Counted from the stretch's first letter, positions 35,957 through 45,429 are shown. The stretch: DNA of 64,000 bases from CAXMMR01 sp965198995 (GCA_965198995.1 CBDAQG010000002.1:2170001-2234000); one strand, 5' to 3'. Numbers and translations: made by a program. The notes: generated by a model from the sequence alone, not told the origin.

Positions 35957-37000
35957 ATGCAGGATAGACAACAAGCGCCGGAGCAGATCCAGGTCGCCGC
36001 CTCGGTCAGCGGCCGCCGCGACCTCACCGGCAACGTCGACGCCGTGCTGCGCGCCCCCGGCGCCGAAGCCCTCGGCCGTCGCGCCGGCTCCCCCGGCGAG
36101 ATCCCCTGGCGCGGCTGGACCCACGTCCTGCGCCGCACCGTGCGCGAGATCGCCTCCGACCGGCTCTCCCTGGTCGCCGCCGGCTGCGCCTTCTACGCGA
36201 CGCTGGCGCTGTTCCCGGCGATCAGCATGCTGGTGTCGATCTACGGCCTCGCCTTCGACCCGCAGACCGTCGAGCCGCAACTGCAGGTGCTGCGCTCGCT
36301 GCTGCCGCCGGCCGCCTTCCTGCTGATCTCGGACCGCGTCCACACCCTGGTCACCCAGCCCGGCTCCGCCCTCACCCTGCACCTGCTGATCAGCACCGCC
36401 ATCACCCTGTGGAGCTCGGCGACCGGCGTGAAGTCGCTGCTCTCGGCGCTCAACATGGCCTATGAGGAGAGCGAGACGCGCAGCTGGCTCCGCTTCCAGG
36501 CCACCGCGCTGTCGATGACGCTCGCCGCCATGCTCGCCGCCGTCACCGGCATCGCCGTGCTGGTCTTCCTGCCGGCCGCGCTGACCTTCCTCGGCATCTC
36601 CGAGTTCCAGAAGGCGCTGGCCCGGCTCGCCTCGCTCAGCGTGCTGCTGGTGTTCGTGGTCGGCGCGCTGTCGCTGCTCTACCGCTTCGGCCCATCACGC
36701 CGCTCCGCCCGCTGGCACTGGATCACCCCCGGCTCGGTCGTGGCGACGCTGTTCTGGCTCATCGCCTCCGCCCTGTTCTCGTACTATGTCGGCCACTTCG
36801 CCAGCTACGACGCCACCTACGGCCCACTCGGCGCGGTGATCGGCATGATGCTGTGGTTCTGGGTGACGGCCTACGTCGTGCTGGCGGGCGCCGAGCTGAA
36901 CGCCGAGCTCGAGCTGCAGACCGCACTGGACACCACCGACGGCCCGGGCAAGCCTATCGGCCGGCGTGGCGCCTATGTCGCCGACCATGTGGCACGGTGA
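35957..37000 (+). CDS. YihY/BrkB family inner membrane protein
   Basis: 347 residues with a cytoplasmic N-terminus of about 55 residues and six or seven transmembrane helices. Family features: AAGCAFYATLALFPAISMLVSIYGL, TLWSSATGVKSLLSALNMAYEESETRSWLRF, LYRFGPSRRSARWHWITPGSVVATLFWL and YATYGPLGAVIGMMLWFW-type ending (here YDATYGPLGAVIG). Function is unclear; once misannotated as RNase BN. Its 3' end overlaps the opposing RlpA gene by 47 bp. Confidence 0.93.
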   Translation: MQDRQQAPEQIQVAASVSGRRDLTGNVDAVLRAPGAEALGRRAGSPGEIPWRGWTHVLRRTVREIASDRLSLVAAGCAFYATLALFPAISMLVSIYGLAFDPQTVEPQLQVLRSLLPPAAFLLISDRVHTLVTQPGSALTLHLLISTAITLWSSATGVKSLLSALNMAYEESETRSWLRFQATALSMTLAAMLAAVTGIAVLVFLPAALTFLGISEFQKALARLASLSVLLVFVVGALSLLYRFGPSRRSARWHWITPGSVVATLFWLIASALFSYYVGHFASYDATYGPLGAVIGMMLWFWVTAYVVLAGAELNAELELQTALDTTDGPGKPIGRRGAYVADHVAR

Positions 37001-37481
37001 CGCGTGAGGCGTCGGCGGCATTCATCGCGTCGTCCGGCGCCTCGGCCAGCTCGGTGGTGCTGTCCGCGGCCGCCTCCTCGGCGCTGACCGCCGCGAGCGT
37101 AACCTTGGCACGGCCCTGGCTGACGATGCCGAGCCGCGCCGCCGCACCCTGCGAGAGGTCGATGCAACGGGTGCGATGCGCCGGCTCACGATCATTCACC
37201 CGCACGATGATCGAGCTGCCGCTCTCCTCGACGGTGACGCGGACGTAGGAGCCGAGCGGCAGGCTCGCATGCGCCGCCGTCATCAGCGCCGGATCGAACG
37301 TCTCCCCGCTCGAGGTCGGCCGCCCGGCATGCGCGCCGCCATACCACGTCGCCACGCCGCTCTGACTCCACCCGCCAACCTGGCCGCTCGCCTGGCTCGT
37401 CCCGTCCGCTGCAAAGCCCGCTGGGCTACCAAGCGCGAACACAATCATCGAGGCGAGGAGCGGCAGATGGCGTGCGAGCAT
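36954..37481 (-). CDS. RlpA-like septal ring lytic transglycosylase family protein
   Basis: 175 residues: signal peptide (MLARHLPLLASMIVFALGSPAGFA) and a double-psi beta-barrel (GVATWYGGAHAGRPTSSGETFDPALMTAAHASLPLGSYV is spread over its first half; IIVRVNDREP and IDLSQGAAARLGI follow). No SPOR domain is present, so it is the short form. RlpA of Pseudomonas cleaves denuded glycan strands; activity of short forms is less certain. The acidic-Ala tail and basic end are low complexity and overlap the BrkB gene tail to tail. Confidence 0.9.
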   Translation of the reverse strand: MLARHLPLLASMIVFALGSPAGFAADGTSQASGQVGGWSQSGVATWYGGAHAGRPTSSGETFDPALMTAAHASLPLGSYVRVTVEESGSSIIVRVNDREPAHRTRCIDLSQGAAARLGIVSQGRAKVTLAAVSAEEAAADSTTELAEAPDDAMNAADASRVTVPHGRRHRRHAGR

Positions 37482-37781
37482 GAAGTTCCCTGTCGCCGTT
37501 TCAAACTCACGCAGCCGTGAAGGGCGCGCCAGGGCATCAAACAGGCAAGCGGCAACAAGATCAAGCCTCGCCGCACAGGTTATTGCAGCGATCCGTCCGG
37601 CCGCAGCGCAGCATTGTTGCGAGCTACCATGATGAAGACGCCAGCAACGCCGATCGTTTCGACATCAGCATCTGGCGATTGATCAAACAACGCATGGTTT
37701 CATTATGCGTCCCACCCACCAGAACACCTTCGCAGGTGCGATATGCTGCCTGGACAGCGTGATGACCGTGGCCGATATGCC
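37482..37781. other. Intergenic region, nothing recognised
   Basis: 300 bp between the RlpA-like start and the AmpG-like stop. Lower GC than its surroundings, with no repeat of family A or B and no convincing small gene, tRNA or terminator. Confidence 0.6.
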
Positions 37782-39071
37782 CTACTGTTGCAGCTCTGCC
37801 GCCGCCGCAGCCCCGCCATGCATCCGATCACGCCGCATCAGGTCGAGCATGATCAGCATCGCGGGCAGCGAAGCCGCCAACGCCAACCAGTAGAAGCCGA
37901 TCCAGCCCAGCCACGCGGCCAAGTAGCCGGAGCTGCCGCCGATCGTCCGCTTGGCCAGCACCGCCAGCGACGACAGCAGCGCATACTGCGTCGCCGAGAA
38001 CCGGGTCGAGCACAGCGACGACAGGAAGGTCAGGAAAGCCGCCGACGCCATCGCCTCGGCGAACGCCTCAAACGTCACCTTCAGATACAGCACCGCGACC
38101 ACGCCCTGCGACCACGCCAGCACGATGTACAGCCCCATCGTCGCCATCTGAACGAAGCCGGACAGCACCAGCGCCCGCCCCGCCCCCAGCCGCGCCACCA
38201 GCCAGCCGCCCACCGCCGCCCCCGCCAGGGTCGAGGCCAGCGACGGCAGCCCGGTCGCCTGCGCCACCTGCGCCCGATCAAAGCCGAGCGAGTGGTAGAA
38301 CGGCGCCACCATCGACTGCGCCAACGCCTCGCCCAGGTAGAACAGCAGCACGAACGCCAAGACCTCGACCGCGCCCGAGCGATCCAGCAGGTCACGCAAC
38401 GGCGCCACCACCGCCGCCCGCAGCCGCGCCCGGTAGCCGACCGCCCCCTGCGCCAGCGGCCTGGCCACCGGCTCGGCGGCGCTCAGCGCCAGCACCGGCC
38501 CCGCCAGGCTGAGCCCCGCCATCAGCAGCAGCGAGCCCCGCCATCCCAGCGGCCCCGCCAGCCAGATCGCCCCGGCGCCGGACACCAGCATGGCCGCCCG
38601 GTAGCCCCAGATGTAGGCCGCCAGCGCCCGCCCCTGCTCGTCCGTCGCAAAGGTCTCGATTCGCCAGGCATCGATCGCGATGTCCTGGCACGCCGACAAA
38701 AACGCCACGCCGCAGGCAACCGCGACCAGCGCCACCGGCCGCCTGCCAGGATCGCCCAACGCCAGCAGCGCCAGAGCCAGCGTCAGCAAAGGCTGCAACA
38801 CCAGCAGCCAACCCCGCCGCCGCCCCAGCCGCCGCCAAGCCCCCGGCGGCGCCTGGTCGAACAACGGCGCCCACAGAAACTTCAGCGCATAGGCCAAGCC
38901 GATGGACGCCGTCAGCCCGATCAGCCTGAGCGAAATGCCATGCTCGCTCAGCCATTGCTGCAGCGTGAACCCGGTCAGCGCCAGCGGCAGCCCGCTGGCA
39001 AAGCCAAAGCCCCCCATCAGCCCAAGCCGGCGCCCCCCACCGGGCGCCGCAGACCCAGCCGACCCGCTCAG
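37782..39071 (-). CDS. AmpG-like muropeptide MFS transporter
   Basis: A 12-helix major facilitator that in AmpG imports anhydromuropeptides for cell-wall recycling. Signatures: GFASGLPLALTGFTLQQWL, KFLWAPLFD, ACQDIAIDAWRIE, GYRAAMLVSGAGAIWLA, FYHSLGFDRAQVA and ATQYALLSSLA. The first ATG (39017) cuts into the family N-terminus (RRLGLMGGFGFASG). Reading back to CTG 39071, which overlaps the upstream TGA as CTGA, gives (M)SGSAGSAAPGGGRRLGLM, so I place the start there by inference; length is then 429. It is coupled to the small secreted gene upstream. Confidence 0.85.
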   Translation of the reverse strand: MSGSAGSAAPGGGRRLGLMGGFGFASGLPLALTGFTLQQWLSEHGISLRLIGLTASIGLAYALKFLWAPLFDQAPPGAWRRLGRRRGWLLVLQPLLTLALALLALGDPGRRPVALVAVACGVAFLSACQDIAIDAWRIETFATDEQGRALAAYIWGYRAAMLVSGAGAIWLAGPLGWRGSLLLMAGLSLAGPVLALSAAEPVARPLAQGAVGYRARLRAAVVAPLRDLLDRSGAVEVLAFVLLFYLGEALAQSMVAPFYHSLGFDRAQVAQATGLPSLASTLAGAAVGGWLVARLGAGRALVLSGFVQMATMGLYIVLAWSQGVVAVLYLKVTFEAFAEAMASAAFLTFLSSLCSTRFSATQYALLSSLAVLAKRTIGGSSGYLAAWLGWIGFYWLALAASLPAMLIMLDLMRRDRMHGGAAAAAELQQ

Positions 39072-39325
39072 GGCTTCGGCGTAGCGTCGGGCGGCTTGCC
39101 GCTGGAGCTCGCCGTGTCCGACGGCGCGTAGGCGCCACCCGGCGATTTGTCGATCCGCGCCGGCTGCCCGGTCTGGTGCTGCACCCGCGCATTCTCCTTC
39201 GCCGCCGGCGTCTCGACCGCGTGCTCCTGCATCTTCGTCCGCGTCTCCGCCGCCCCCTCAGTGGCCCTCGCAGGCACACCCAGCCAGCCCAGCATCAACA
39301 CCGCCACAGCCACCCGCGTCATCAT
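39068..39325 (-). CDS. Small secreted hydrophilic protein, unknown
   Basis: 85 residues: signal peptide MMTRVAVAVLMLGWLGVPARA followed by a charged, probably disordered tail (ETRTKMQEHAVETPAAKENARV, then a Ser/Pro-rich end). AAGGATTGATG precedes the ATG pair at 39325/39322. The stop overlaps a CTG that probably starts the AmpG-like gene. Not recognised. Confidence 0.6.
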   Translation of the reverse strand: MMTRVAVAVLMLGWLGVPARATEGAAETRTKMQEHAVETPAAKENARVQHQTGQPARIDKSPGGAYAPSDTASSSGKPPDATPKP

Positions 39326-39349
39326 GGCATCAATCCTTGTGAAGGAGAG

Positions 39350-39555
39350 AAAGGCCAGGGCTCTGCCCTGGACCGGCCGGGGGCGGCGCCCCCAGACCCA
39401 CATCCATAAGTGACCAGTCGGGCGCGTTCTTACTGGCGAAGCCAATCAATCCTGCCTCCCACGGCACGGATCTCGCCAGGGAGCCATGAAGAAATGGATT
39501 TTAAAGGCTTCGCCTTTAATCGGGTCCAGGGGCGAAGCCCCTGGCCTTCCTTCCA
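39350..39555. repeat. Family A repeat, full-length
   Basis: AAGGCCAGGGCTCTGCCCTG, GGGGGCGGCGCCCCCAGACC, CTGGCGAAGCCAATCAATCC, TTTTAAAGGCTTCGCCTTTA and CCAGGGGCGAAGCCCCTGG are in order. It ends at the typA stop. Confidence 0.9.
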
Positions 39556-41376
39556 CTAAGCCGCGTCCGACTTCCGCTCCGCCCGCTTGCGCTGGTTCGG
39601 GTCCAGATGCCGCTTGCGCAGCCGCACCGAGCTCGGCGTCACCTCCACCAGCTCGTCATCCTCGATGTAGGCGATCGCCTGCTCAAGCGACATCCGCCGC
39701 GGCGGGATCAGCAGCATCGCCTCATCCTTGCCGGCGGCCCGGATATTGGTGAGCTTCTTCTCCTTGATCGGATTGATCTCGAGGTCCGAGCCGCGGCTGT
39801 GCTCGCCCAGGATCATGCCCACGTAGACCTTCTCGCCGGGATCGACGAACAGCGTCCCCCGCTCCTGCAGGTACCAGAGCGCATACTGCACCGTCACGCC
39901 GTTCTCCGAGCTGATCAGCGACCCATTGCGCCGCCCCTCCATCGGCCCGGCCCAAGGCCCGTAGCCGAGGAACAGCCGGTTCATGATGCCGGTGCCCCGG
40001 GTGTCGGTCAGGAACTCGCCGTGATAGCCGATCAGCCCGCGCGACGGGATGTGGAAGGTCAGCCGCACCTTGCCGCCGCCCGACGGCCGCATGTCCTGCA
40101 TCTGCCCTTTGCGACGGCTCAGCTTCTCGACCACGATGCCGGAGAACGGCTCGTCCACGTCGACGAGCACCTCCTCCATCGGCTCCTGCTTCTCGCCCGC
40201 CTCGTTGGTCTGGGTGAGCACCCGCGGCCGCCCGATCGCCAGCTCGAAGCCCTCGCGCCGCATCGTCTCGATCAGCACGCCGAGCTGCAGCTCGCCCCGC
40301 CCGGCCACCTCGAACGCCTCGCTCTCCTGGCTCTCGGTGATCTTGATCGCGACGTTGCCCTCGACCTCGCGCATCAGCCGGTCGCGGATCTGCCGCGACG
40401 TCACCTTCTTGCCTTCCTTGCCCCCAAGCGGCCCGTCATTGACCCGGAACGTCATCGCCAGCGTCGGCGGATCGACCGGGATCGCATGCAGCGGCTCGGT
40501 GATGCTCATGTCGCCGATCGTGTCCGGAATGGTGGAGTCCGTAAGCCCCGCCACCGCCACGATGTCGCCCGCCTCCGCCTCCTCCACCGGCACCCGGTCA
40601 AGCCCGCGGAAGCTCATCAGCTTGGTCAGCCGCGCCGTCTCGACCACGGTGCCGTCCTGGCGCAGCACCTTGACCGGCATGTTGAGCTTCGCCCGCCCCT
40701 GCTCCACCCGCCCGGTCAGCACCCGGCCAAGGAAGTTGTCGTAGTCCAGGATCGAGGCGACCATCGCGAACGGCGCCTCCTTGTCGAGCGTCGTCGCCGG
40801 CACGTGGCTCAGCACCAGGTCGAACATCGGCGCCAGATCCTTGCGCGGCCCGTCCATCGTCGTGTCCGCCCAGCCCTGCCGACCCGACGCATACAGCATC
40901 GGGAAATCAAGCTGCTCGTCGCTCGCGCCCAAAGCAGCGAACAGGTCAAACACTTCCGTGTGCACCTCGTCCGGCCGCGCGTCCTGCCGGTCCACCTTGT
41001 TGACCACGACGATCGGCTTGATGCCCCGCGCCAACGCCTTGGTCACCACGAACTTGGTCTGCGGCAGCGCCCCCTCGGCGGCATCCACCAGCACGATGGC
41101 GCCGTCCACCATGTTCAGGATGCGCTCCACCTCGCCGCCGAAATCCGCGTGGCCAGGCGTGTCGACGATGTTGATCCGCGTGTCGCGCCACACCACCGAG
41201 GTGCACTTGGCCAGGATGGTGATGCCGCGCTCGCGCTCCAGGTCGTTGCGATCCATCGCCCGCTCGGCAACCTGCTGGTGCTCGCGAAACGAGCCCGACT
41301 GCCGCAGCAATTGGTCGACCAGCGTCGTCTTGCCATGGTCGACATGGGCGATGATCGCAATGTTGCGGATGTCCAT
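39556..41376 (-). CDS. typA: Ribosome-associated GTPase TypA/BipA
   Basis: Translational GTPase for stress growth and 50S assembly. 606 residues beginning MDIRNIAIIAHVDHGKTTLVDQ. Switch regions RGITILAKC and DTPGHADFGGEVERIL, NKVDR and the family C-terminal domain (GLIGYHGEFLTDTRGTG, LFVDPGEKVYVGMILGEH and KEKKLTNIRA) are present. The start at 41376 is the family start; longer frames are unconserved. It stands alone, bounded by family A repeats on both sides. Confidence 0.98.
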   Translation of the reverse strand: MDIRNIAIIAHVDHGKTTLVDQLLRQSGSFREHQQVAERAMDRNDLERERGITILAKCTSVVWRDTRINIVDTPGHADFGGEVERILNMVDGAIVLVDAAEGALPQTKFVVTKALARGIKPIVVVNKVDRQDARPDEVHTEVFDLFAALGASDEQLDFPMLYASGRQGWADTTMDGPRKDLAPMFDLVLSHVPATTLDKEAPFAMVASILDYDNFLGRVLTGRVEQGRAKLNMPVKVLRQDGTVVETARLTKLMSFRGLDRVPVEEAEAGDIVAVAGLTDSTIPDTIGDMSITEPLHAIPVDPPTLAMTFRVNDGPLGGKEGKKVTSRQIRDRLMREVEGNVAIKITESQESEAFEVAGRGELQLGVLIETMRREGFELAIGRPRVLTQTNEAGEKQEPMEEVLVDVDEPFSGIVVEKLSRRKGQMQDMRPSGGGKVRLTFHIPSRGLIGYHGEFLTDTRGTGIMNRLFLGYGPWAGPMEGRRNGSLISSENGVTVQYALWYLQERGTLFVDPGEKVYVGMILGEHSRGSDLEINPIKEKKLTNIRAAGKDEAMLLIPPRRMSLEQAIAYIEDDELVEVTPSSVRLRKRHLDPNQRKRAERKSDAA

Positions 41377-41521
41377 GGAACGCTGCCTGTGGTTGAGGCC
41401 GCCTGGACGATCATCGCCGCGCGGAGCCCGCAAGGGGTTCGCGGCGCACGATGCGCCTCGAAGCGGCACGGTGTTGCGCCGCACACATAGGCGAGCGACG
41501 CTTCGGATGCGAGCGGAAAAG

Positions 41522-41785
41522 TAAGGCCAGAGGCTCCGCCCCTGGACTCGGCCACCCGCCAGCGTGCTTTCGCACGACGGGGCCTGAGGCCCCAGACCCC
41601 CACTTATGAAGCACTCAACGCGCGCGTCCTGGCTTGGCGAAGCCAGTCAACCCTACTTCCCAGGGCACTGAACTCGCCACGCGATCATGGATAAGCAACG
41701 GATTTTAAAGGCTCCGCCTGTAGTGGGGTCCAGGGGCGGAGTGAGCCCCAAGGGCTCACGGAGGGAAAGCCCCTGGCCTTGCTGC
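41522..41785. repeat. Family A repeat, extended form
   Basis: AAGGCCAGAGGCTCCGCCCC, GGGGCCTGAGGCCCC, CTTGGCGAAGCCAGTCAACC, TTTTAAAGGCTCCGCCTGTA, and a duplicated end (CCAGGGGCGGAG ... AGCCCCAAGGGCT ... AAAGCCCCTGGCC). It reaches the stop of the phosphoesterase-like gene. 41377-41521 shows nothing recognisable. Confidence 0.87.
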
Positions 41786-44038
41786 TCACTGCGCCGCCGC
41801 CCCCACCATCTCGCCGGTCAGCCGGTCCGCCTCGCCGGTCAGCCTCGCCGCCTCCGCGGCATTGAAGCCTTTGCGCGCCGCGGCGTTGTTCAGCAGCGTC
41901 TTGATCTGCGCGATCACCGGGTCGCGCCTGGCCAGGTAGCCGTCCAGGTAGGCGACATAGCGCGTGTAGGTGGTGTCCTTGGTGGCGCTACCGTCCCGCA
42001 GCGCGGCGGTGGAGAGCTGCAGCCCGGCGGTCGAGGCCTGGCCGAACGGCGCCGTCAGCTGCTTGTAGGCCTTCGCCAGCGCCTCGTAGGCGGCCAGGTT
42101 GTCGCGGATCGGCTGCGCCAGCGCCGCCGGCTTGAGGTTCTCGACGATCACGCGCCCGTCATGCAGGTAGTCGTCCTGCAGATCGAGCAGCGCCAGCATC
42201 GTCGCCCTGGTGTCGACGTGGTCGGCCCAGGTGGTGTCGTCGATCCCCACCGGGCGCACCCCCGGCCCGACCATGCCGCTCCAGGTGCGGCGCACGACGT
42301 TGGTGATGCCGCCATGGTTCCAGGCATACGAGGGACCGGTGCAGACCGCCTGGCCGGCGCAGCCCGGCAGCGAGCTGGTGACGGCGCCGACGCCGCCATA
42401 GATGTCACCGTAATCAAAGCCGACCAGCGTCGGCGTGCGCAGCTTGTCGGCGGTGACCATGTGCAGCATCGACAGCGCCGGCTGGTCGGCCATCGCCACC
42501 AGCAGCGGCACCGGCGCGCCGACATACGGGTCGGCAACCTTGATCTTGAGCAGCTCGCGCTCGAAGCGCCGGGTCTCGGGCGCGGTCTGGCCCGGGTCGC
42601 CGTTCAGATAGAAGGCCGGCGCCTGGTCGGTGTGCACCGAGAACCCGGTGCTGTCGTTGAAGTCGCTGACCAGCAGGGTGTTGATGTCGACATCGACCTC
42701 ACCCTTCGAGACCCGCGGCGCGGTGGTGGGGATCGGCGGGTAGCTGCAGGCGACGGTGACGCCGTCGCAGTTCGCGGGCACCGGCGACGCGCCGGCGAAC
42801 TTGTCGCCCTCCTCGACGAGGATGACGAACAGCGTGTTGCTCTCGTCAATGCCGTCGGCCTTCAGGCGACGGAAGAAGTCGCCAAACGCGGCGTCATACT
42901 GCTTGAGCTGGTTCACATAGCCCGGCTCGCCGGGGCCATAGGCGAAGTCGCTGCCCTGCGGGTTCACGCCGTCGGCGGTGGCGTAGTGGTGGTCGTGCGC
43001 GTCGGAGAAGTAGCCGTAGACGACCGGCACCCCGGCCTCCAGCATCGTCGCCGCGTAGGCCAGGGTGACGGCGGGGAACAGGCCGTCATAGCCCGGAAAG
43101 CCGACCTGGATCGACGAGGTCGGCTCGGTGCCGCTGGAGCCGACCGACAGGTAGCCGATCTCGTTGCCGAACAGGTCGGCAAGCACGCTGTCGGCCGGCT
43201 GGCCGCGTTGCTGCATCAGCGCCGGAACGACGTATTTGTGGCCGTAAATGGCGGAGTAGCCGACATAGCCGCCGGGCTCGTCGGGCAGCAGGTCGGGCGA
43301 GGTCTTGGACACCTTGGCCGCAGCGGCGCACACCGCGCTGCCCTGCGCGCAATGCACCGCAATGCCCTCGAAGTCGGCGATCGCCTGATCGCGCACGGTG
43401 TAGGAGGCGCTGGTGCCTTCGGCATACTCGGCCGAGTTGCGGCCGAACACCGTGGCGATGTCCGTGGACGTGTTCTCGAGGTCGATGTCGGCAATCCCGG
43501 CCGCGCCGACATCACAGCCGGCGCGCGTGTAGGCCACCCACGGCGCCGGCGCGTTCAGCCCGGTCTCGGCAAGCAGCACCGGCGTCGTGTCCGCGCCCGG
43601 GTTGGGCGCGCCGGTGGCGCTACTGTTGTCGCCGGCGAGCGGGTCGGTCCAGTAGACGAAGGTGCTGTTGGAGTGCGCCGGCGACAGCGTCTGGGTGTTG
43701 TAGTAGTAGAACGTGTTCGAAATGGCGCCGGCCGCAAGTCGGTCCGGATACACGCCGGTCATCGAGGTGATCAGACCGTTAGCCGTGTGCGAGATCAACT
43801 GCGTATGGTCGTTGGTCAGCAGCATGCCTTTGCCGGACAGGAAGTTCAGCAAATGCGGCATCTGCTCCAGGTCGGACGGCACGTTCGGGTTGTCGCGCAG
43901 GTAGTGGGTGTTGTCGAACTGCATGTAGACGACGTGCTTGATCGCGCCATTCCCACCAAGCGAGCAGCTCGCGTGAGCCTGCCCGGCGACAGCAAGGCAT
44001 CCGGCAAACGCCGTCGCCATCAGGGCCCCTCTCGTCAT
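41786..44038 (-). CDS. Large secreted alkaline-phosphatase-superfamily-like protein
   Basis: 750 residues with signal peptide MTRGALMATAFAGCLAVAGQAHA. The mature N-terminus HVVYMQFDNTHYLRDNPNVP, a TNDHTQLISHTANG stretch, SDAHDHHYA, and VEEGDKFAG with later YAWNHGGITNVVRRTW suggest a phosphoesterase or sulfatase-like alkaline phosphatase fold in which Asp/His residues bind metal. The assignment is by motif feel, not proven. The C-terminal ~130 residues are helical (LEALAKAYKQL type). The start at 44038 has GGGGGGAG upstream and gives a clean signal peptide; the longer frame covers repeat DNA. Confidence 0.75.
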   Translation of the reverse strand: MTRGALMATAFAGCLAVAGQAHASCSLGGNGAIKHVVYMQFDNTHYLRDNPNVPSDLEQMPHLLNFLSGKGMLLTNDHTQLISHTANGLITSMTGVYPDRLAAGAISNTFYYYNTQTLSPAHSNSTFVYWTDPLAGDNSSATGAPNPGADTTPVLLAETGLNAPAPWVAYTRAGCDVGAAGIADIDLENTSTDIATVFGRNSAEYAEGTSASYTVRDQAIADFEGIAVHCAQGSAVCAAAAKVSKTSPDLLPDEPGGYVGYSAIYGHKYVVPALMQQRGQPADSVLADLFGNEIGYLSVGSSGTEPTSSIQVGFPGYDGLFPAVTLAYAATMLEAGVPVVYGYFSDAHDHHYATADGVNPQGSDFAYGPGEPGYVNQLKQYDAAFGDFFRRLKADGIDESNTLFVILVEEGDKFAGASPVPANCDGVTVACSYPPIPTTAPRVSKGEVDVDINTLLVSDFNDSTGFSVHTDQAPAFYLNGDPGQTAPETRRFERELLKIKVADPYVGAPVPLLVAMADQPALSMLHMVTADKLRTPTLVGFDYGDIYGGVGAVTSSLPGCAGQAVCTGPSYAWNHGGITNVVRRTWSGMVGPGVRPVGIDDTTWADHVDTRATMLALLDLQDDYLHDGRVIVENLKPAALAQPIRDNLAAYEALAKAYKQLTAPFGQASTAGLQLSTAALRDGSATKDTTYTRYVAYLDGYLARRDPVIAQIKTLLNNAAARKGFNAAEAARLTGEADRLTGEMVGAAAQ

Positions 44039-44197
44039 CGCGCTCCCCCCAAACCCAAACGAAGCGACCGGAACAATCCGATCCCAGGGCGATGCACCTA
44101 CAACGGCATGCGCGGCTTGCACGCGACAGATTGGTGATCCTTGTGTTGCAGACTGATGATTGGCCTGGGCAAGCCTGAAGACGCTCGCTGAAACGTC

Positions 44198-44395
44198 AGG
44201 CAAGGCGAGGGCTCTGCCCTCGACCCGCTGGGGCCTGAGGCCCCAGACCCCCATCCGTTGAGGAACTCGGCTTACGGCGGGCGCTTCGTCGCTTGCGCAG
44301 CCGATCGAATGGCTGCGCAGCTCGCTGTCGAACGGCCTGGCCACAATCCCTTAGATCAATGTTTCCGAAGCCACGGCTTTGGCGGGGTCCATGTT
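44198..44395. repeat. Family A repeat variant, truncated at an IS junction
   Basis: AAGGCGAGGGCTCTGCCCTC and GGGGCCTGAGGCCCC are followed by a variant middle (TCGCTGTCGAACGGCCTGG, then AAGCCACGGCTTTGGCGGGG). The usual closing CCAGGGG...CCTTGG module is absent: at about 44390 the sequence becomes transposase coding. 44039-44197 holds no gene. Confidence 0.75.
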
Positions 44396-44950
44396 GGGCG
44401 TGGCGCCCTGCTCCTGGATCAGCTCGCGGATGCGGTCAGCATCGTAGGCCTTGTCGGCCAGCACGATAGTGCGCGGCCCAAGATGGTTGAGCAGCGTGTC
44501 GGCGATCTGGCCGTCGTGCGTCTGCCCAGCCGTCAGGCCGAGCCGGATCGGCAGGCCCTGCGCGTCGACGACGACGTGGATCTTGGTCGTGAGCCCGCCG
44601 CGCGATCGACCGAGACGGTGATCCGCACCCCCTTTTGCCGTCGCGGCCTGCTGGTGGGCGCGACCGGAGGTGCTGTCGATCATCTGGATGGCGCCGCCGT
44701 GCGAGGTGGTGGTGGCGTCCATCAGTCGGTCCCATACGCCTGCCTTTCGCCATCGCACGAAGCGGTTGTAGCAGGTGGTGCGCGGGCCATACCGCTCCGG
44801 CAGGTCGCGCCACGGCGCACCGGAGCGCAGCACCCAGAAGATGCCGTCCAGCACGCGGCGATCATCGACGCGCGGCACACCTCGCGGCTTGTTGGGCAAA
44901 AACGGCTCGATCACGCGCCACTCGAAGTCGGTCCGGTCATAGCGGCTCAT
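44351..44950 (-). pseudogene. IS5-family transposase, 3' truncated
   Basis: The N-terminal 185 or so residues are intact (FEWRVIEPFLPNKPRGVPRVDDRRVLDG, GRSRGGLTTKIHVVVDAQG and TAGQTHDGQIADTLL; D in the ADKAYDAD motif present). After EQGATPNM the reading frame enters a family A repeat and ends with DPAKAVASETLI. The usual YxxRNxIERxFxxLK end with the catalytic Glu is lost, so it cannot transpose. Confidence 0.85.
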
Positions 44951-45034
44951 GCCGATGCTGAATCAGAACCGAGCCAAGAAGAAAAGCTCACACGAGTGTT
45001 GCCGCTGTCAGCGCATCGCCGTTACAGTACCGAG

Positions 45035-45295
45035 ATGACCGAAGGCCCGGAGCAAGCTGCGAACGATACATGGCAGACCGCCTTCTATGAAGCGGCTTAC
45101 CGCTTCTCGGTAGCGCTGAAGGAACTCCACCAAACAAATCCCTGGCCGGAAACCCAAGTCTTGGCTCTGGCCATCAATCTGCTCGCTACCGAGCTTTGGG
45201 ACCGGTGCTTCAGCCTGACGGAGATCACCTCCGCCCTAAAGGATGCGGCCGCTGATCTACCCCGTTATGCGGCTGGCGAAGAGGTTCGCCCCTGA
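45035..45295 (+). CDS. Hypothetical small protein in IS graveyard
   Basis: 86 residues, soluble, helical (WQTAFYEAAYRFSVALKELH and VLALAINLLATELWDRC), with no recognised family. Codon use is less GC3-biased than neighbouring core genes, consistent with acquired DNA. No strong ribosome binding site is visible (TACCGAG upstream). It could be cargo or a remnant. Confidence 0.45.
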   Translation: MTEGPEQAANDTWQTAFYEAAYRFSVALKELHQTNPWPETQVLALAINLLATELWDRCFSLTEITSALKDAAADLPRYAAGEEVRP

Positions 45296-45429
45296 CGCCC
45301 GTTTATAGGTTCACGACCTAGGATCCAAACGCAATCGCAGTCAGGCTGATGTTTCTCTAGAGGATGTTATATACTGTCGTTGGAGGTAGGCGTCATGTAT
45401 CGGATGTGCCCCATACCGCATCGCAAGCC

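Noticed and set aside
37670..37700. FNR-like box (GATTGATCAAAC)
   Set aside because: TTGATCAA lacks the four-base spacer of FNR sites and lies far from a gene start on either strand.
44039..44130. Pho box upstream of the large secreted phosphoesterase-like gene
   Set aside because: The best candidate has a CTGTCGC heptamer preceded by a poor partner heptamer; below what I would accept.
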